From contig JAKSLB010000005.1 of NCBI GenBank assembly GCA_024401435.1, forward strand, positions 1 through 64,000: a stretch of DNA of 64,000 nucleotides, given 5' to 3'. Positions 47,633-57,108 of this stretch are shown here, in pieces; position 1 is the first letter of the stretch, and every line of letters starts with the position of its first letter. The position numbers and the translations under genes were made by a program. The notes under the pieces are model-generated. The model ran no database searches and was not told the DNA's origin. It saw only the letters and a program-made list of their open reading frames with translations. This DNA is from Paludibacteraceae bacterium. Its GTDB lineage: Bacteria; Bacteroidota; Bacteroidia; Bacteroidales; Paludibacteraceae.

Positions 47633-49988
47633 TTAGAATTCCCATTGACCATTTGTCTGTAGTGAGCCCCTTAGGAACAAACTCCATTCTTATATTGTGT
47701 GTGCCTGCTGGAATTAAGCAAGCTCTTAATGTATAATTGACACGACCTAAATTTTGTTCTTTGTCATCAATATATAGATGCCATCCATGAGGATAATAAA
47801 TTTCTGAGAAAACACAAACTCGGTTATTCTCAGTAGTCGCAAAATATTCCAATTTGTTTGGAGCATATTTGGTTAAATGAATATCTCCATTACCTTCTGT
47901 TGAAGTGGATAAAATATCTTTAAATTGTTTGTCTGCAACAGCTGTTGTCCTTAAGTTTATATTCCATAAAGCTTCGCTTTCTTCGTTTGGCGTATTTACA
48001 TATTTTACTTCGTTGACAAACCAAGCATTGCCCATGGCTTCTGGATTTTTCATGATACCGTTCTTCGTGATTATGTATTTGGTATTTAACATATTAAGAA
48101 CGTTTATGTTGTTTTGACTTATATGAGCGTCAATTAAATCTTGATATCTTCTTAATTTGGCAGCATGATAACCTCCAATAGATTTTAAACGGTAACTTGT
48201 TCTTGAATCATTAAATGTATTGCTAGTTAAATTCAGCACTCTAAAGTCAGGATCTTTGTCTGTGAGTATTTGCTTTTCCCAATCTCTTTCAGCAAAATAT
48301 GAGGCGTTGCTTTTCTTCGATACGAAATTTTCCGAATTGAAGAAACGTCTGTTTACAGGTATCATATCGATTAAAAATAGTGCGAATAATGCTATTGTAA
48401 AATATTTGTTGCTTAATTTGTTCTTTAAATACAAATAAATAAAAAAACAAGCAAATGCTATTAAAAAAAAAGATCTCCAAGCATCTGTTGATAGCATTAT
48501 TGCTCGTTGGTTTTGTATCATTTCATATATTTGTTCACCTACTTGTGACTTCCAACTTTCGTCATATGATGATGTGAAGGAGAGTAGAGAACTTCCAAAT
48601 AGAGCAAAAAACAAACACAATCCAGCTGTTATTCCACAAGAGATGAATACAGGTTTCAAATAACATTTCGCATTTTTTTTGTCTATGTTGAGTTGTCGAA
48701 TAGCTAATAAAGCAAGTAGAGGAATTGTTATTTCTGCGACTACTAAGATGCTCTCAACAGCTCTGAATTTGTTGTACATTGGAAAATAATCGAAAAAAAG
48801 ATGAGATAAAGAAGGACAATTTCTTCCCCATGCTAATGTGATGGAAAAAATAGTGGATATGAGTAAAGCCCATTTGTATGGACTTTTGATAATAAGTAAT
48901 CCTAGTACAAATAAAAAACAAATGATTGCTCCTACATATACAGGTCCGCTTGTAAAGGCTTTTTCTCCCCAATATGTTGGTGCATTTGAACAAATTTGTT
49001 TGGCTGAATTTTTGGAAATGCCAGCATTTGTCAACTCTTTATATAGATTTGATTTTGTTCCTAAATTATATCCGCTTGCTCCTCCCATATAATTGGGAAT
49101 TAAAAGTGTGAAAGTTTCGTTTATACCATAGCTCCATGCTGTTGCATAATCAAAATCTAAGCCCGATGTTTCAGCTTTGTTTTCGTTATCGCTTGTTTTT
49201 ATTAAATCAGAATGTCCACCTCTCATTGTTTCATTTAAGTATTCTGAATTCATTTGAAACCAACTTAGTTTTGTTCCGCCAATTAGTAGTCCTATGAATA
49301 AAAAAACAGCTATGCTTGTAAGAAGATTTTTCCAATCCTTCCCTTTAATATGAATTAGTATTTCTGTTATAATAAATATGCCTGTTAGCATACATAAATA
49401 AAAGGTCATTTGAGGATGTAATGTTATGGAAATAACTCCAGTTATGACACTAATGGCAAATCCTAATTTTTGCTTGTGGTTGAAAATCGCGTGGATTCCT
49501 CCGAAAAATGCAGGTAAATATCCTAATGCGCAAGCTTTTGTGTAATGACCTGCAGGAATAATTAAAAAGAAATAGGAAGATAGACTTATTACAAATGAAC
49601 CTATAAACGCTAACCAAGGTGAAAAACCAAAGCATAATAACATAATAAAAAATCCGATTAAATAACCAATGATAATTCCTATAGCGCTATCGAATCCTAA
49701 ATGATATATGTCTTGTAAAATATGATTTGTAATATGATTGGATGGAGTGCTTCCTGTTATTTGAAATGTTGGCATTCCTGAAAACAATGAATTTGTCCAC
49801 CATGATGTTTCTCCTGTCTCAGATTTGTATTTTATTACTTCTTCTGCTACACCCTTCCAATTGTTTTCATCTCCAGCTTGTAATGTTTTCCCTTCAAGTA
49901 CTGGTAAGCAATATAATAATGCAAAAATACAGAACAATATAATTGCTGCAATATACGGAACAAATCCTTTATAATTAATTTTTTTCAT
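47559..49988 (-). CDS. YfhO-like polytopic membrane protein
   Basis: 809 residues. The N-terminal ~500 residues are a multi-pass membrane region with a large first extracytoplasmic loop (LEGKTLQAGDENNWKG; TSWWTNSLFSGMPTFQITG), and the C-terminal part is a soluble domain flanked by a final helix (WSMGILIIALLLSAGALGL). This matches the YfhO family; Gram-positive relatives help add glycosyl groups to lipoteichoic acid, and the enzymes are GT-C-like. In Bacteroidota the role is unknown but likely glycan-related. It lies four bases after trpS on the same strand and is probably cotranscribed with it. Its 3' end overlaps the GT2 gene. Confidence 0.82.
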   Translation of the reverse strand: MKKINYKGFVPYIAAIILFCIFALLYCLPVLEGKTLQAGDENNWKGVAEEVIKYKSETGETSWWTNSLFSGMPTFQITGSTPSNHITNHILQDIYHLGFDSAIGIIIGYLIGFFIMLLCFGFSPWLAFIGSFVISLSSYFFLIIPAGHYTKACALGYLPAFFGGIHAIFNHKQKLGFAISVITGVISITLHPQMTFYLCMLTGIFIITEILIHIKGKDWKNLLTSIAVFLFIGLLIGGTKLSWFQMNSEYLNETMRGGHSDLIKTSDNENKAETSGLDFDYATAWSYGINETFTLLIPNYMGGASGYNLGTKSNLYKELTNAGISKNSAKQICSNAPTYWGEKAFTSGPVYVGAIICFLFVLGLLIIKSPYKWALLISTIFSITLAWGRNCPSLSHLFFDYFPMYNKFRAVESILVVAEITIPLLALLAIRQLNIDKKNAKCYLKPVFISCGITAGLCLFFALFGSSLLSFTSSYDESWKSQVGEQIYEMIQNQRAIMLSTDAWRSFFLIAFACFFIYLYLKNKLSNKYFTIALFALFLIDMIPVNRRFFNSENFVSKKSNASYFAERDWEKQILTDKDPDFRVLNLTSNTFNDSRTSYRLKSIGGYHAAKLRRYQDLIDAHISQNNINVLNMLNTKYIITKNGIMKNPEAMGNAWFVNEVKYVNTPNEESEALWNINLRTTAVADKQFKDILSTSTEGNGDIHLTKYAPNKLEYFATTENNRVCVFSEIYYPHGWHLYIDDKEQNLGRVNYTLRACLIPAGTHNIRMEFVPKGLTTDKWSMGILIIALLLSAGALGLHFYEKLTKPDL

Positions 49989-49992
49989 AATT

Positions 49993-50982
49993 TTAAAAGT
50001 TTCTAAATCCCATGATTTCTCTTACTTCTTTGATCGTTTTGGATGCACTTTCTCTTGCAAGCTCTTTTCCTCGAGTTACTGCTTTATGCAAAATCTCAGG
50101 ATGTGCATCAATATAGGCAATTTGTTCACGGATAGGTTCCGTGGCGGCGATAATATCTGCTGCCAATTGTTTCTTCAAATCACCATAACGTATTTCGCAA
50201 GTGTTCCATTTTTCATCAAAATATTGAACTGTGTCTGGTGTGGATACAACTTTCATGATGGTGAACAAATTTTCTATACAATCGGGTTTTGGTGAATTCA
50301 TTTCTGTAGGTCCTTGGTCGGTTAACGCTTTTTTTACCTTTTTTTCTATTGTTTTAGCATCGTCTGCCAGGTAAATACAATTCCCTTCAGATTTCCCCAT
50401 TTTACCACTACCGTCTAATCCAGGAATTTTGATAGGCTCTGTACCATCATTGTATGCCATTGGCTCCTTGAAATATTCAACTTTGTAAAAGTTGTTGAAA
50501 CGTTTTGCAAAGTTTCGTGTCATTTCCAAATGTTGTAATTGGTCTTTACCTACAGGTACTTGGTCTGCATTGTGTATTAAAATATCTGCTGCCATTAATG
50601 TAGGGTAGGTAAGTAGTCCAGCATTGACATTCTCTGGTTGTTTGCGTGCCTTGTCTTTGAAAGAAACTGTTTTTGTCAATTCTCCTAAATAGGCGTGCAT
50701 ATTTAACATTAAATAAAGTTCAACTACTTCTGGTACATCACTTTGAATGTATATGGCTGATTTCTCAGGATCTAATCCGCATGCGAGATATTCTGTAAGA
50801 ACACTTTTTACATTCGGATATAAAATGGTTGGATCGGGATGCGTGGTTAAGGAGTGATAGTCTGCAATGAAGAAAAAACAACGATTGTTTTCTTGCATGC
50901 GTATGAAGTTTTTTAATGCACCGTAATAATTACCAAGGTGAAGATTTCCTGTTGAACGGATGCCGCTAACAACTGTATTCAT
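49993..50982 (-). CDS. trpS: Tryptophanyl-tRNA synthetase
   Basis: 329 residues, typical bacterial length. It charges tRNA-Trp. The class I signatures are HIGH-like STGNLHLGNYYGAL near the N-terminus and KMSKS-like KMGKS at ~196 within GLDGSGKMGKSEGN. The dimer-type TrpRS features MLNMHAYLGELTKTVSFKDK and DILIHNADQVPVGKDQ are present. The start ATG is at 50982, with a -7 box about 50 bases upstream that faces the divergent VanZ promoter. Confidence 0.96.
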   Translation of the reverse strand: MNTVVSGIRSTGNLHLGNYYGALKNFIRMQENNRCFFFIADYHSLTTHPDPTILYPNVKSVLTEYLACGLDPEKSAIYIQSDVPEVVELYLMLNMHAYLGELTKTVSFKDKARKQPENVNAGLLTYPTLMAADILIHNADQVPVGKDQLQHLEMTRNFAKRFNNFYKVEYFKEPMAYNDGTEPIKIPGLDGSGKMGKSEGNCIYLADDAKTIEKKVKKALTDQGPTEMNSPKPDCIENLFTIMKVVSTPDTVQYFDEKWNTCEIRYGDLKKQLAADIIAATEPIREQIAYIDAHPEILHKAVTRGKELARESASKTIKEVREIMGFRNF

Positions 50983-51027
50983 TTTTATTTTTTTTTATAT
51001 ATTAAATTTATTTCTGTTTATTAAAGC

Positions 51028-51058
51028 TTTGCAAAGGTAATTAAAAACTATAACTTTG
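51028..51058 (+). promoter_or_regulatory. Promoter of the VanZ-like gene pair
   Basis: TTTG at 51028-51031, 19 bases, TAACTTTG at 51051-51058: an ideal pair. Because the -7 box overlaps an in-frame TTG at 51056, the true start must be an ATG downstream. Confidence 0.68.
51032..51039 (-). promoter_or_regulatory. Candidate -7 box for trpS
   Basis: On the minus strand the sequence reads TACCTTTG, 50 bases before the trpS start. No ideal -33 is seen. It lies inside the spacer of the opposing VanZ promoter, so the two may compete. Confidence 0.5.
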
Positions 51059-51073
51059 ACATGTTTTTTCTGT

Positions 51074-51535
51074 ATGATTATGAATGTTCTGAAAAATTAT
51101 AAATTTTCAATCTTTATTGTATTCGCAATATTTTATTTGTGCGTCAGACCTACTGTCCCTGATGTCTTTTATTTGTCAGAAAACAATAAAATTATTTATG
51201 AAACAGAGAGTAGTGCGCCATTTACTTTATTGTCACTAAGAGATTTTTTAGGACATGTGTTTGCGTATGTCTTTTTGACGTTTACTTTGTGTATGGAAAC
51301 GACTAAATATGCAAAAGAAAAAACTCTTTCTCGTTTGCAATGTATTTGCGTATGCATACTTTTACCAATACTTTATGGCGGTATAATGGAGTTCGTTCAA
51401 GAATTTTTCTTTCCTCCTCGTTCTGCGGAGTGGTCTGATTGGATTGCAGATGTGATGGGAGTTGTGATAGGAATGTGTTTATTTATGTTTGTTAATAAAA
51501 AATTCAAATTAAATACGAATGTTACGTTTTTTTAG
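51074..51535 (+). CDS. VanZ-like membrane protein (first copy)
   Basis: 153 residues from the ATG at 51074 (a second ATG is at 51080); the promoter position excludes the TTG at 51056. Several membrane helices are seen: FSIFIVFAIFYLCV, a second at ~70-90, LQCICVCILLPILYGG, and a last one near WIADVMGVVIGMCLFMF. The VanZ-like family signature IMEFVQEFFFPPRSAEWSDW is conserved. VanZ proteins reduce teicoplanin binding in some bacteria, but most members in Bacteroidota have no known job. It overlaps the next VanZ gene by 17 bases. Confidence 0.82.
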   Translation: MIMNVLKNYKFSIFIVFAIFYLCVRPTVPDVFYLSENNKIIYETESSAPFTLLSLRDFLGHVFAYVFLTFTLCMETTKYAKEKTLSRLQCICVCILLPILYGGIMEFVQEFFFPPRSAEWSDWIADVMGVVIGMCLFMFVNKKFKLNTNVTFF

Positions 51536-51926
51536 AATCTATGGAATGTCAGTGGTATATTCACTGTTCGTCCTTTATATGAGTATTGTACCGAAGTTGC
51601 CAGATTTAAATCTTCCAGATTTTGATTTGAAAGATAAAATTATGCATGGTGGCGCTTATGTGGTGTTGTCAATGATTTTATGTTATGAGTTATATAGACA
51701 ACGTTATTCTTTCTCTGACAAATGGATGTTATTATGGGGAATCGTTTATCCGATTCTATTTGGTGGTCTGATTGAATTGCTTCAGGAAAATTTCTTTCCG
51801 CCTAGATCGGGAGAGTGGTCTGATTGGTTAGCTGATATTATTGGTACTTTGATTGGATTTTTCCTTGCTAAATGGTTGTGCCAAAAGTTCTTTAAGCCTG
51901 AGGATAAAGGGTTGTCTTGTCGTTAA
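51519..51926 (+). CDS. VanZ-like membrane protein (second copy)
   Basis: 135 residues, a paralogue of the preceding gene with the same plan and core motif LIELLQENFFPPRSGEWSDW followed by LADIIGTLIGFFL. The Gly-Gly before IEL and the PPRS...EWSDW block are shared. Tight 17-base overlap and similar length indicate tandem duplication; the copies have diverged outside the core. It is 15 bases before a glycosyltransferase gene, suggesting an envelope operon. Confidence 0.83.
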   Translation: MLRFFRIYGMSVVYSLFVLYMSIVPKLPDLNLPDFDLKDKIMHGGAYVVLSMILCYELYRQRYSFSDKWMLLWGIVYPILFGGLIELLQENFFPPRSGEWSDWLADIIGTLIGFFLAKWLCQKFFKPEDKGLSCR

Positions 51927-51941
51927 ATTGTGTAAGTTGGT

Positions 51942-53072
51942 ATGAAAATAACAATTGTCGGTACCGCATTCCCGTATAGAGGTGGATTGGCTGCATTTAA
52001 TGAACGATTGGCCAAAGAATTTGTTGAGGAAGGTGAAAATGTAAAAGTTGAAACTTTCACTTTGCAATATCCTAATTTTTTGTTCCCTGGAAAAACTCAA
52101 TATTCGTCAGAATCGTCTGCTCCAAATTTGCATATATCCAGATCTGTTAATTCTATCAATCCGTTTAATTGGATTCGTGTTGGGAAAGATGTTTCTAAAG
52201 GAAATCCTGACGTGGTTGTCTTTGCTTACTGGATGTCATTTTTTGCTCCATGTTTTGGCACGATCGCTAAAGTGATCAAAAAGAAATGTAATGCGAAATT
52301 GATTGGCTTGATTCATAATATGACTCCTCACGAATCTTCCATTATCGACAAATATTTACCGCCCTATTTCCTTAAATGTATGGATGGTTTTGTCGCATTG
52401 TCTGATTTCGTGATGAATGATGTGGAAAAGTGTATCGGATCAATCAAGTCAAAAGTCATTTCTCCTCATCCTATTTATGATATTTATGGGTCTCAAATAA
52501 GTCGAGAAGAAGCTTTGGAAAAATTATCCTTGTCCAAGGATTGTACTTATCTATTGTTCTTTGGTTTTATTAGAGATTACAAGGGTCTTGATTTGTTGTT
52601 GCAAGCTATGGCAGATTCTCGAATCTCGTCTAAACCCATAAAACTTTTAGTGGTTGGAGAATTTTATGGAAATGAGGAGAAGTATAAAAATTTGGAGACA
52701 ACATTGAAGTTGAACAATATTATATGGATATCTGATTATGTGCCAGATAGCAGTATTGCTACTTATTTTTGTGCATCAGATTTAATCGTTCAACCCTATA
52801 AGTCGGCTACTCAGAGTGGAGTGGCTCAAATTGCATATCATTTTGAGAAGCCTTTAGTGGTGACTAATGTCGGTGGATTGCCCGAAATTGTCCCAGATGG
52901 TAAAGTCGGTTATGTTGTTAATCCAAATCCAGGTGAAATTGCAGATGCTATAATCCGATTCCTCGAAAATACGGATAGAAATGCTTTTTTGACAAATATT
53001 AAAGAAGAAAAGAAAAAATATCAGTGGAAAATTCTTGTTGAAAAAATGAAGGAGATGATTGCTAACATGTAA
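51942..53072 (+). CDS. Family 4 (GT-B) glycosyltransferase
   Basis: 376 residues. The N-terminal Rossmann domain starts KITIVGTAFPYRGGLAAFNERL, with the glycine-rich acceptor-side loop of GT4 enzymes; the C-terminal domain has VGEFYGNEEKY and the nucleotide-sugar motif VVTNVGGLPEIVPDGKVGY. GT4 enzymes transfer sugars from NDP-sugars with retention. It has no signal peptide. It ends the VanZ operon, and a terminator follows. Substrate cannot be told. Confidence 0.88.
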   Translation: MKITIVGTAFPYRGGLAAFNERLAKEFVEEGENVKVETFTLQYPNFLFPGKTQYSSESSAPNLHISRSVNSINPFNWIRVGKDVSKGNPDVVVFAYWMSFFAPCFGTIAKVIKKKCNAKLIGLIHNMTPHESSIIDKYLPPYFLKCMDGFVALSDFVMNDVEKCIGSIKSKVISPHPIYDIYGSQISREEALEKLSLSKDCTYLLFFGFIRDYKGLDLLLQAMADSRISSKPIKLLVVGEFYGNEEKYKNLETTLKLNNIIWISDYVPDSSIATYFCASDLIVQPYKSATQSGVAQIAYHFEKPLVVTNVGGLPEIVPDGKVGYVVNPNPGEIADAIIRFLENTDRNAFLTNIKEEKKKYQWKILVEKMKEMIANM

Positions 53073-53115
53073 TCATCTCCTTATAAGGTAGGTCTCGTCG
53101 TGTTTTATGTTAATT

Positions 53116-53144
53116 GGGTGCATCTTAATAAATGCACCTTTTTT
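53116..53144 (+). terminator. Terminator of the VanZ-GT4 operon
   Basis: The stem GGTGCAT/ATGCACC (7 bp plus a G) with an eight-base loop is followed by seven Ts. Confidence 0.82.
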
Positions 53145-53162
53145 ATATGATAACGATACGAC

Positions 53163-55925
53163 TTAAAACAAATTCAGTTTTTTCTCTTTCGCTTTTTCAA
53201 AATTGATTGTCTTTTCTTCTTTTTTAAGATGCTCTTTGCGAAGCTTTTCCTGCTCTGCTTGCAATTTTTCAATGTATTCTTTTTGAGTCTCCTTGTTGAG
53301 TAATCGTGCTATGGCATACGTGTTTTGCGAGGCATCTCTCATACGCATGACAACTCCTTTGTAACAAGGTGCTATTTTCACTGCTGTGTGAATGTCAGAA
53401 GTGGTCGCACCTCCGATTAATAGAGGCGTCTTTAGATTCGCTTTTTCCATTGCTTCTGCTACACGACACATTTCTTCTAAGGATGGAGTAATGAGTCCGC
53501 TAAGGCAAATTATGTCGACATTCTCTGAAATGGCTTTTTCTATAATCTGTTCTGTTGGAACCATAACGCCTAAATCAATAACTTCATAGTTATTGCAAGC
53601 TAAAATGACGGATACGATATTTTTGCCGATGTCGTGAACGTCACCTTTGACAGTGGCAATTAATATTTTCCCTGCTTTTTGAGTTGAACCTTCCTTTTGT
53701 GCTTCGATATAAGGTTGAAGTATGGCAACAGCTTTTTTCATAGTTCTTGCTGTTTTTACGACTTGAGGAAGGAACATTTTCCCTTCTCCAAAAAGATTAC
53801 CCACTTCATTCATTCCGTTCATAAGTGGCTTCTCTATAATTTCTACTGCAGATGAATAAGTTGACAAAGCTTCTTTTAAATCTTCTTCCAAATAATCTCC
53901 AATACCTTTTATTAAGCTATATGACAACCTTTCTTTTAATTCGAAATTTCTCCATTCAAGATGTTCGCTTGCTTGTGTGCTTTCTTGACTGTTTTTTATT
54001 TCATCTGCCTTTGCTATTAGTCGCTCGGTTGCGTCCTTCTTCCTGTTTAAAACTACATCTTCTACTAGTTCAAGTAAATCACTTGGAATGTCTTCGTATA
54101 CTTGTAACATTCCTGCATTGACGATTCCCATATCCATCCCTTTTTGTATGGCATGGTAGAGGAAAACTGAATGAATAGCCTCTCTTATCGGATTATTGCC
54201 TCTAAAAGAAAAAGATAGGTTACTAACACCACCACTGATTTTTGCGTATGGAAGATTTTTTCGAATCCATTCTGTGGCTCGAATGAAATCAACGCCATAA
54301 TTATTATGCTCTTCTATTCCTGTTGCAATGGATAGAATGTTGGGATCAAAGATGATATCTTCTGCGGAAAATCCAATACCCGTTAATAGTTTATATGCTC
54401 TTTCACAGATGGCTATCTTCCTTTCATATGTTGAGGCTTGGCCTTCTTCGTCAAATGCCATGACAACGGTAGCTGCTCCATACGACTGAATGACTTTCGC
54501 TTTTTCTATGAATTTTTCTTCTCCTTCTTTCAAAGATATGGAATTAACGATGCATTTTCCTTGTACACATTGTAAACCGGCTTCAATGACATCCCATTTG
54601 GAAGAGTCAATCATAATAGGTACTTTAGCTACATCTGGATCTGATGCTATTAGATTTAAGAAATTGACCATTTCTGTTTTGGCATCCAACATGGCATCAT
54701 CCATGTTCACATCTACTATTTGAGCTCCATCTTCAACTTGCTTTCTGGCAATGGAAAGTGCTTCTTCATAATTCTTCTCATTGATGAGACGTAAGAATTT
54801 CTTGGAGCCTGCTACATTGCATCGTTCTCCAATGTTGACAAATAGAGAACGTTCTTGTGGTGTGTCAAGACTTGCATTTATAGATTTGATTTCGAGCGGT
54901 TCTAATCCTGCCAATTTTAGATGATGACTGGTGGAAGGAATCTCTCTTGGAACGGAATTGATTAATAAATCTTGATAAGCTGCAATATGGGCAGGTGTTG
55001 TGCCGCAACAGCCTCCAATAATGTTGACCAATCGCTCGCTTATGTACTCTTTGACTTGGTTAGCCATTGATTCTGGTGTCTCATCGTATTGCCCAAATTG
55101 ATTAGGAAGACCGGCATTCGGATATGCACTAACAAAGCAAGGTGCATTTTCACTGACTTCTTTTAAATATTTTTTTAAGTCTTTTGCACCAAAGGAGCAA
55201 TTTAATCCGATGGATAATGCATTGGCGTGAGAAACTGAGTTGATGAATGCTTGAATCGTTTGCCCAGAAAGTGTTCTTCCACTTATGTCAGCCACAGTAG
55301 CTGATAGCATAATATAGACATTTCTGTTACTTTGTTTAATACATTCGTTTGCTGCAGAAATGGCTGCTTTTGCATTTAATGTGTCAAATATTGTTTCTAT
55401 AAGAATAGCGTCCACACCGCCTTTGATAAGTGCACCTATTTGCTCTTTATAGGCGGCTTTCATTTCTGTAAAAGAAATATTGCGGAAAGCTGGGTTGTTT
55501 ACGTCAGGCGAAATGGAACAAGTCTTATTGGTAGGTCCTACGGAACCAGCAACAAATCTTGGCTTGCTTGGATTTTTTATAGTGTATTCGTCTGCAATCT
55601 TTCGAGCAATTTGTGCGGCTGCTACGTTCAGTTCTTGTATGTGACTTTCCATTTTATAATCAGCCATAGAAATGCGTTGAGAATTGAAAGAACACGTTTC
55701 TATAATGTCGGCACCAGCATCTAAATATTGCTTATGTATTTCTTGAATGATGTGAGGCTGTGTGATGCAGAGTAGGTCGTTGTTACCTTTTTGTTGTACA
55801 GTGCTTCTATTGGCAAAGTTGCCTCGGTAATCTTCCTCTTTTAGACCATAACGTTGAATCATGGTACCCATACCTCCATCGAGAATGAGTATTCTTTTGC
55901 TTAATTCTTCCTTTAAATCGAACAT
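53163..55925 (-). CDS. metH: Cobalamin-dependent methionine synthase, lacking the reactivation domain
   Basis: 920 residues against ~1,230 in E. coli MetH. The order is homocysteine-binding domain (1-~315; zinc ligands Cys243 in LNCSFGA and Cys306/307 in GGCCGTT), methyltetrahydrofolate-binding domain (~340-620; [20 protein letters not shown]), helical cap (~650-745) and cobalamin domain (~750-890; GDVHDIGKN with His764 as axial ligand). The protein then ends in a charged tail ([20 protein letters not shown]). The S-adenosylmethionine reactivation domain is absent, so repair of oxidised cobalamin would need a separate protein. It makes methionine from homocysteine. The gene is alone on its strand with its own -7 box. 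Confidence 0.94.
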   Translation of the reverse strand: MFDLKEELSKRILILDGGMGTMIQRYGLKEEDYRGNFANRSTVQQKGNNDLLCITQPHIIQEIHKQYLDAGADIIETCSFNSQRISMADYKMESHIQELNVAAAQIARKIADEYTIKNPSKPRFVAGSVGPTNKTCSISPDVNNPAFRNISFTEMKAAYKEQIGALIKGGVDAILIETIFDTLNAKAAISAANECIKQSNRNVYIMLSATVADISGRTLSGQTIQAFINSVSHANALSIGLNCSFGAKDLKKYLKEVSENAPCFVSAYPNAGLPNQFGQYDETPESMANQVKEYISERLVNIIGGCCGTTPAHIAAYQDLLINSVPREIPSTSHHLKLAGLEPLEIKSINASLDTPQERSLFVNIGERCNVAGSKKFLRLINEKNYEEALSIARKQVEDGAQIVDVNMDDAMLDAKTEMVNFLNLIASDPDVAKVPIMIDSSKWDVIEAGLQCVQGKCIVNSISLKEGEEKFIEKAKVIQSYGAATVVMAFDEEGQASTYERKIAICERAYKLLTGIGFSAEDIIFDPNILSIATGIEEHNNYGVDFIRATEWIRKNLPYAKISGGVSNLSFSFRGNNPIREAIHSVFLYHAIQKGMDMGIVNAGMLQVYEDIPSDLLELVEDVVLNRKKDATERLIAKADEIKNSQESTQASEHLEWRNFELKERLSYSLIKGIGDYLEEDLKEALSTYSSAVEIIEKPLMNGMNEVGNLFGEGKMFLPQVVKTARTMKKAVAILQPYIEAQKEGSTQKAGKILIATVKGDVHDIGKNIVSVILACNNYEVIDLGVMVPTEQIIEKAISENVDIICLSGLITPSLEEMCRVAEAMEKANLKTPLLIGGATTSDIHTAVKIAPCYKGVVMRMRDASQNTYAIARLLNKETQKEYIEKLQAEQEKLRKEHLKKEEKTINFEKAKEKKLNLF

Positions 55926-55949
55926 TTTTACTCTTGTTGAATTTTTTTA

Positions 55950-55957
55950 CAAAGATA
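55950..55957 (-). promoter_or_regulatory. Candidate -7 box for metH
   Basis: On the minus strand TATCTTTG lies 25 bases before the metH start. A -33 element at the ideal distance is not evident. Confidence 0.5.
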
Positions 55958-56044
55958 GATATCTGAAATTAGAATTAAGAATTAAGCGTGGAGATTTAAG
56001 TCTTTCTGTATAAAATAGAAGTGAATGTGATTGGTTATGAAATA

Positions 56045-56066
56045 GGGGCGAATGCAATTCGTCCCC
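56045..56066. repeat. Dispersed palindromic element related to the 16.6-kb array
   Basis: GGGGCGAATGCAATTCGTCCCC is an imperfect inverted repeat in the same family as the first unit at 16631. It sits just 5 bases past the 3' end of tRNA-Gly, where it could also form a weak stop hairpin. Confidence 0.7.
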
Positions 56067-56071
56067 ACGGG

Positions 56072-56144
56072 AGCGGTAAACGGGACTCGAACCCGCGACC
56101 CCCAGCTTGGGAAGCTAGTGCTCTACCAACTGAGCTATTGCCGC
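56072..56144 (-). tRNA. tRNA-Gly (anticodon CCC)
   Basis: 73 bases on the minus strand. The D stem GCTC/GAGC, anticodon stem CTAGC/GCTGG with loop TTCCCAA (anticodon CCC), T arm with TTCGAGT and acceptor GCGGCAA/TTACCGC all form. There is a C-A mismatch at acceptor pair 5-68. CCA is not encoded. Confidence 0.9.
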
Positions 56145-56311
56145 ATTTTTTACGGGTACAAAATTACAAATTAAATTGATATTAGAATAAAATCAACCGA
56201 TATAATTTAAAATTTCTTTGTGATGTTAAGTGTCTCCTTAAAATTATAATGTGTGTTAATTTTCTTTTAATATATTTGTATGATATTGTAATTATTAAAA
56301 TGATTTTGAAT

Positions 56312-56814
56312 ATGAAAAAAATGTATGTTCGGTTTCGTTGTTTCTTTTCTTCGTCTCAAATATGTTTGCACAGCAAATGACGGTGTGGGGAGGAGGAGAG
56401 AGCCTTTATTCTCGTTCCACCATGCAGATAGATAGCATTACGTTCAAAAATGCTGAATTCAATTCTGTGATCAAACAGAATGGCATGTTTTTTTAAAATT
56501 GTGTGGCAGGAAGGACATTTGTGAGCAATTACAAGCCCAAAACAGGGAACACGTCTGTGGCAGAACCTTTATATCCCCTTTATTATTTGTATTTTTTCGA
56601 TGATAATAGAGGTTGTTTGGTGCATTATGGAACAAGTTGTGGTACGACGGAACAGTTTGTGTATGAATTCACTTACGTTATGGAGTATCCCGATGTGGTC
56701 ATGACGTCGGTTTCGGGAAAGTCATACATAGGTGTTGCGGCAGGTGAATCGGGTTTGCTGTTACAGATTGACGGTGCATATTATCCGTTTGTGCTTGCTG
56801 CTGTTTGTCATTGA
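56312..56814 (+). pseudogene. Broken gene for a small exported protein
   Basis: An ATG at 56312 opens a frame that stops after 22 codons, while the continuation of a signal peptide (FLFFVSNMFAQQMTVWGGG) is in another frame, so there is a frameshift at about 56340-56360. The second frame then hits TAA at 56494-56496, next to a run of eight Ts, and resumes (NCVAGRTFVSNYKPKTG) to the stop at 56814. A joined product would be about 165 residues. Near its start is MQIDSITF, like the hairpins in the GH5-CE1 enzyme. A TATATTTG box lies at 56271-56278. Function unknown; the gene looks inactive. Confidence 0.65.
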
Positions 56815-56875
56815 TTATGTATTCATTTCGGATTTGACGGATTTCATGGAGAATAGTAAGACTCCTAAAAACAAT

Positions 56876-56900
56876 AAAGCCCTGAATAAATCAGGGCTTT
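56876..56900 (-). terminator. Terminator of tRNA-Gln
   Basis: A perfect 10-bp stem AAAGCCCTGA/TCAGGGCTTT, five-base loop, lies just past the tRNA 3' end; on the minus strand it is followed by TATTGTTTTT. Confidence 0.85.
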
Positions 56901-56904
56901 GAAA

Positions 56905-56977
56905 GTTGTCTCACGCGGATTCGAACCACGACAGACAGTACCAAAAACTGTAGTGCTACCATTACACCATGAGACAA
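56905..56977 (-). tRNA. tRNA-Gln (anticodon TTG)
   Basis: 73 bases on the minus strand. The acceptor TTGTCTC/GAGACAA is fully paired; the anticodon stem ACAGT/ACTGT holds a loop with TTG; the T arm contains GGTTCGAATCC. CCA is not encoded. Confidence 0.93.
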
Positions 56978-57006
56978 TCCTCGGTGCTTTCTTTTCGAAA
57001 GCGATG

Positions 57007-57037
57007 CAAAGGTATAACCTTTTTTCTTATCTCCAAA
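57007..57037 (-). promoter_or_regulatory. Promoter of tRNA-Gln
   Basis: On the minus strand TTTG (57034-57037), 19 bases, TACCTTTG (57007-57014), about 30 bases before the tRNA: an ideal pair. Confidence 0.68.
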
Positions 57038-57108
57038 ATTTAAAGTCTCTTTTTTGCGATTTTTTTTGACAAGAAAGGAGACTTGCTTTTCTCCGCTTTG
57101 AGTGTCAG

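Noticed and set aside
55926-56071. Cobalamin riboswitch upstream of metH
   Set aside because: The gap is only ~145 bases, is partly taken by the palindromic element, and no B12-box-like core is seen.
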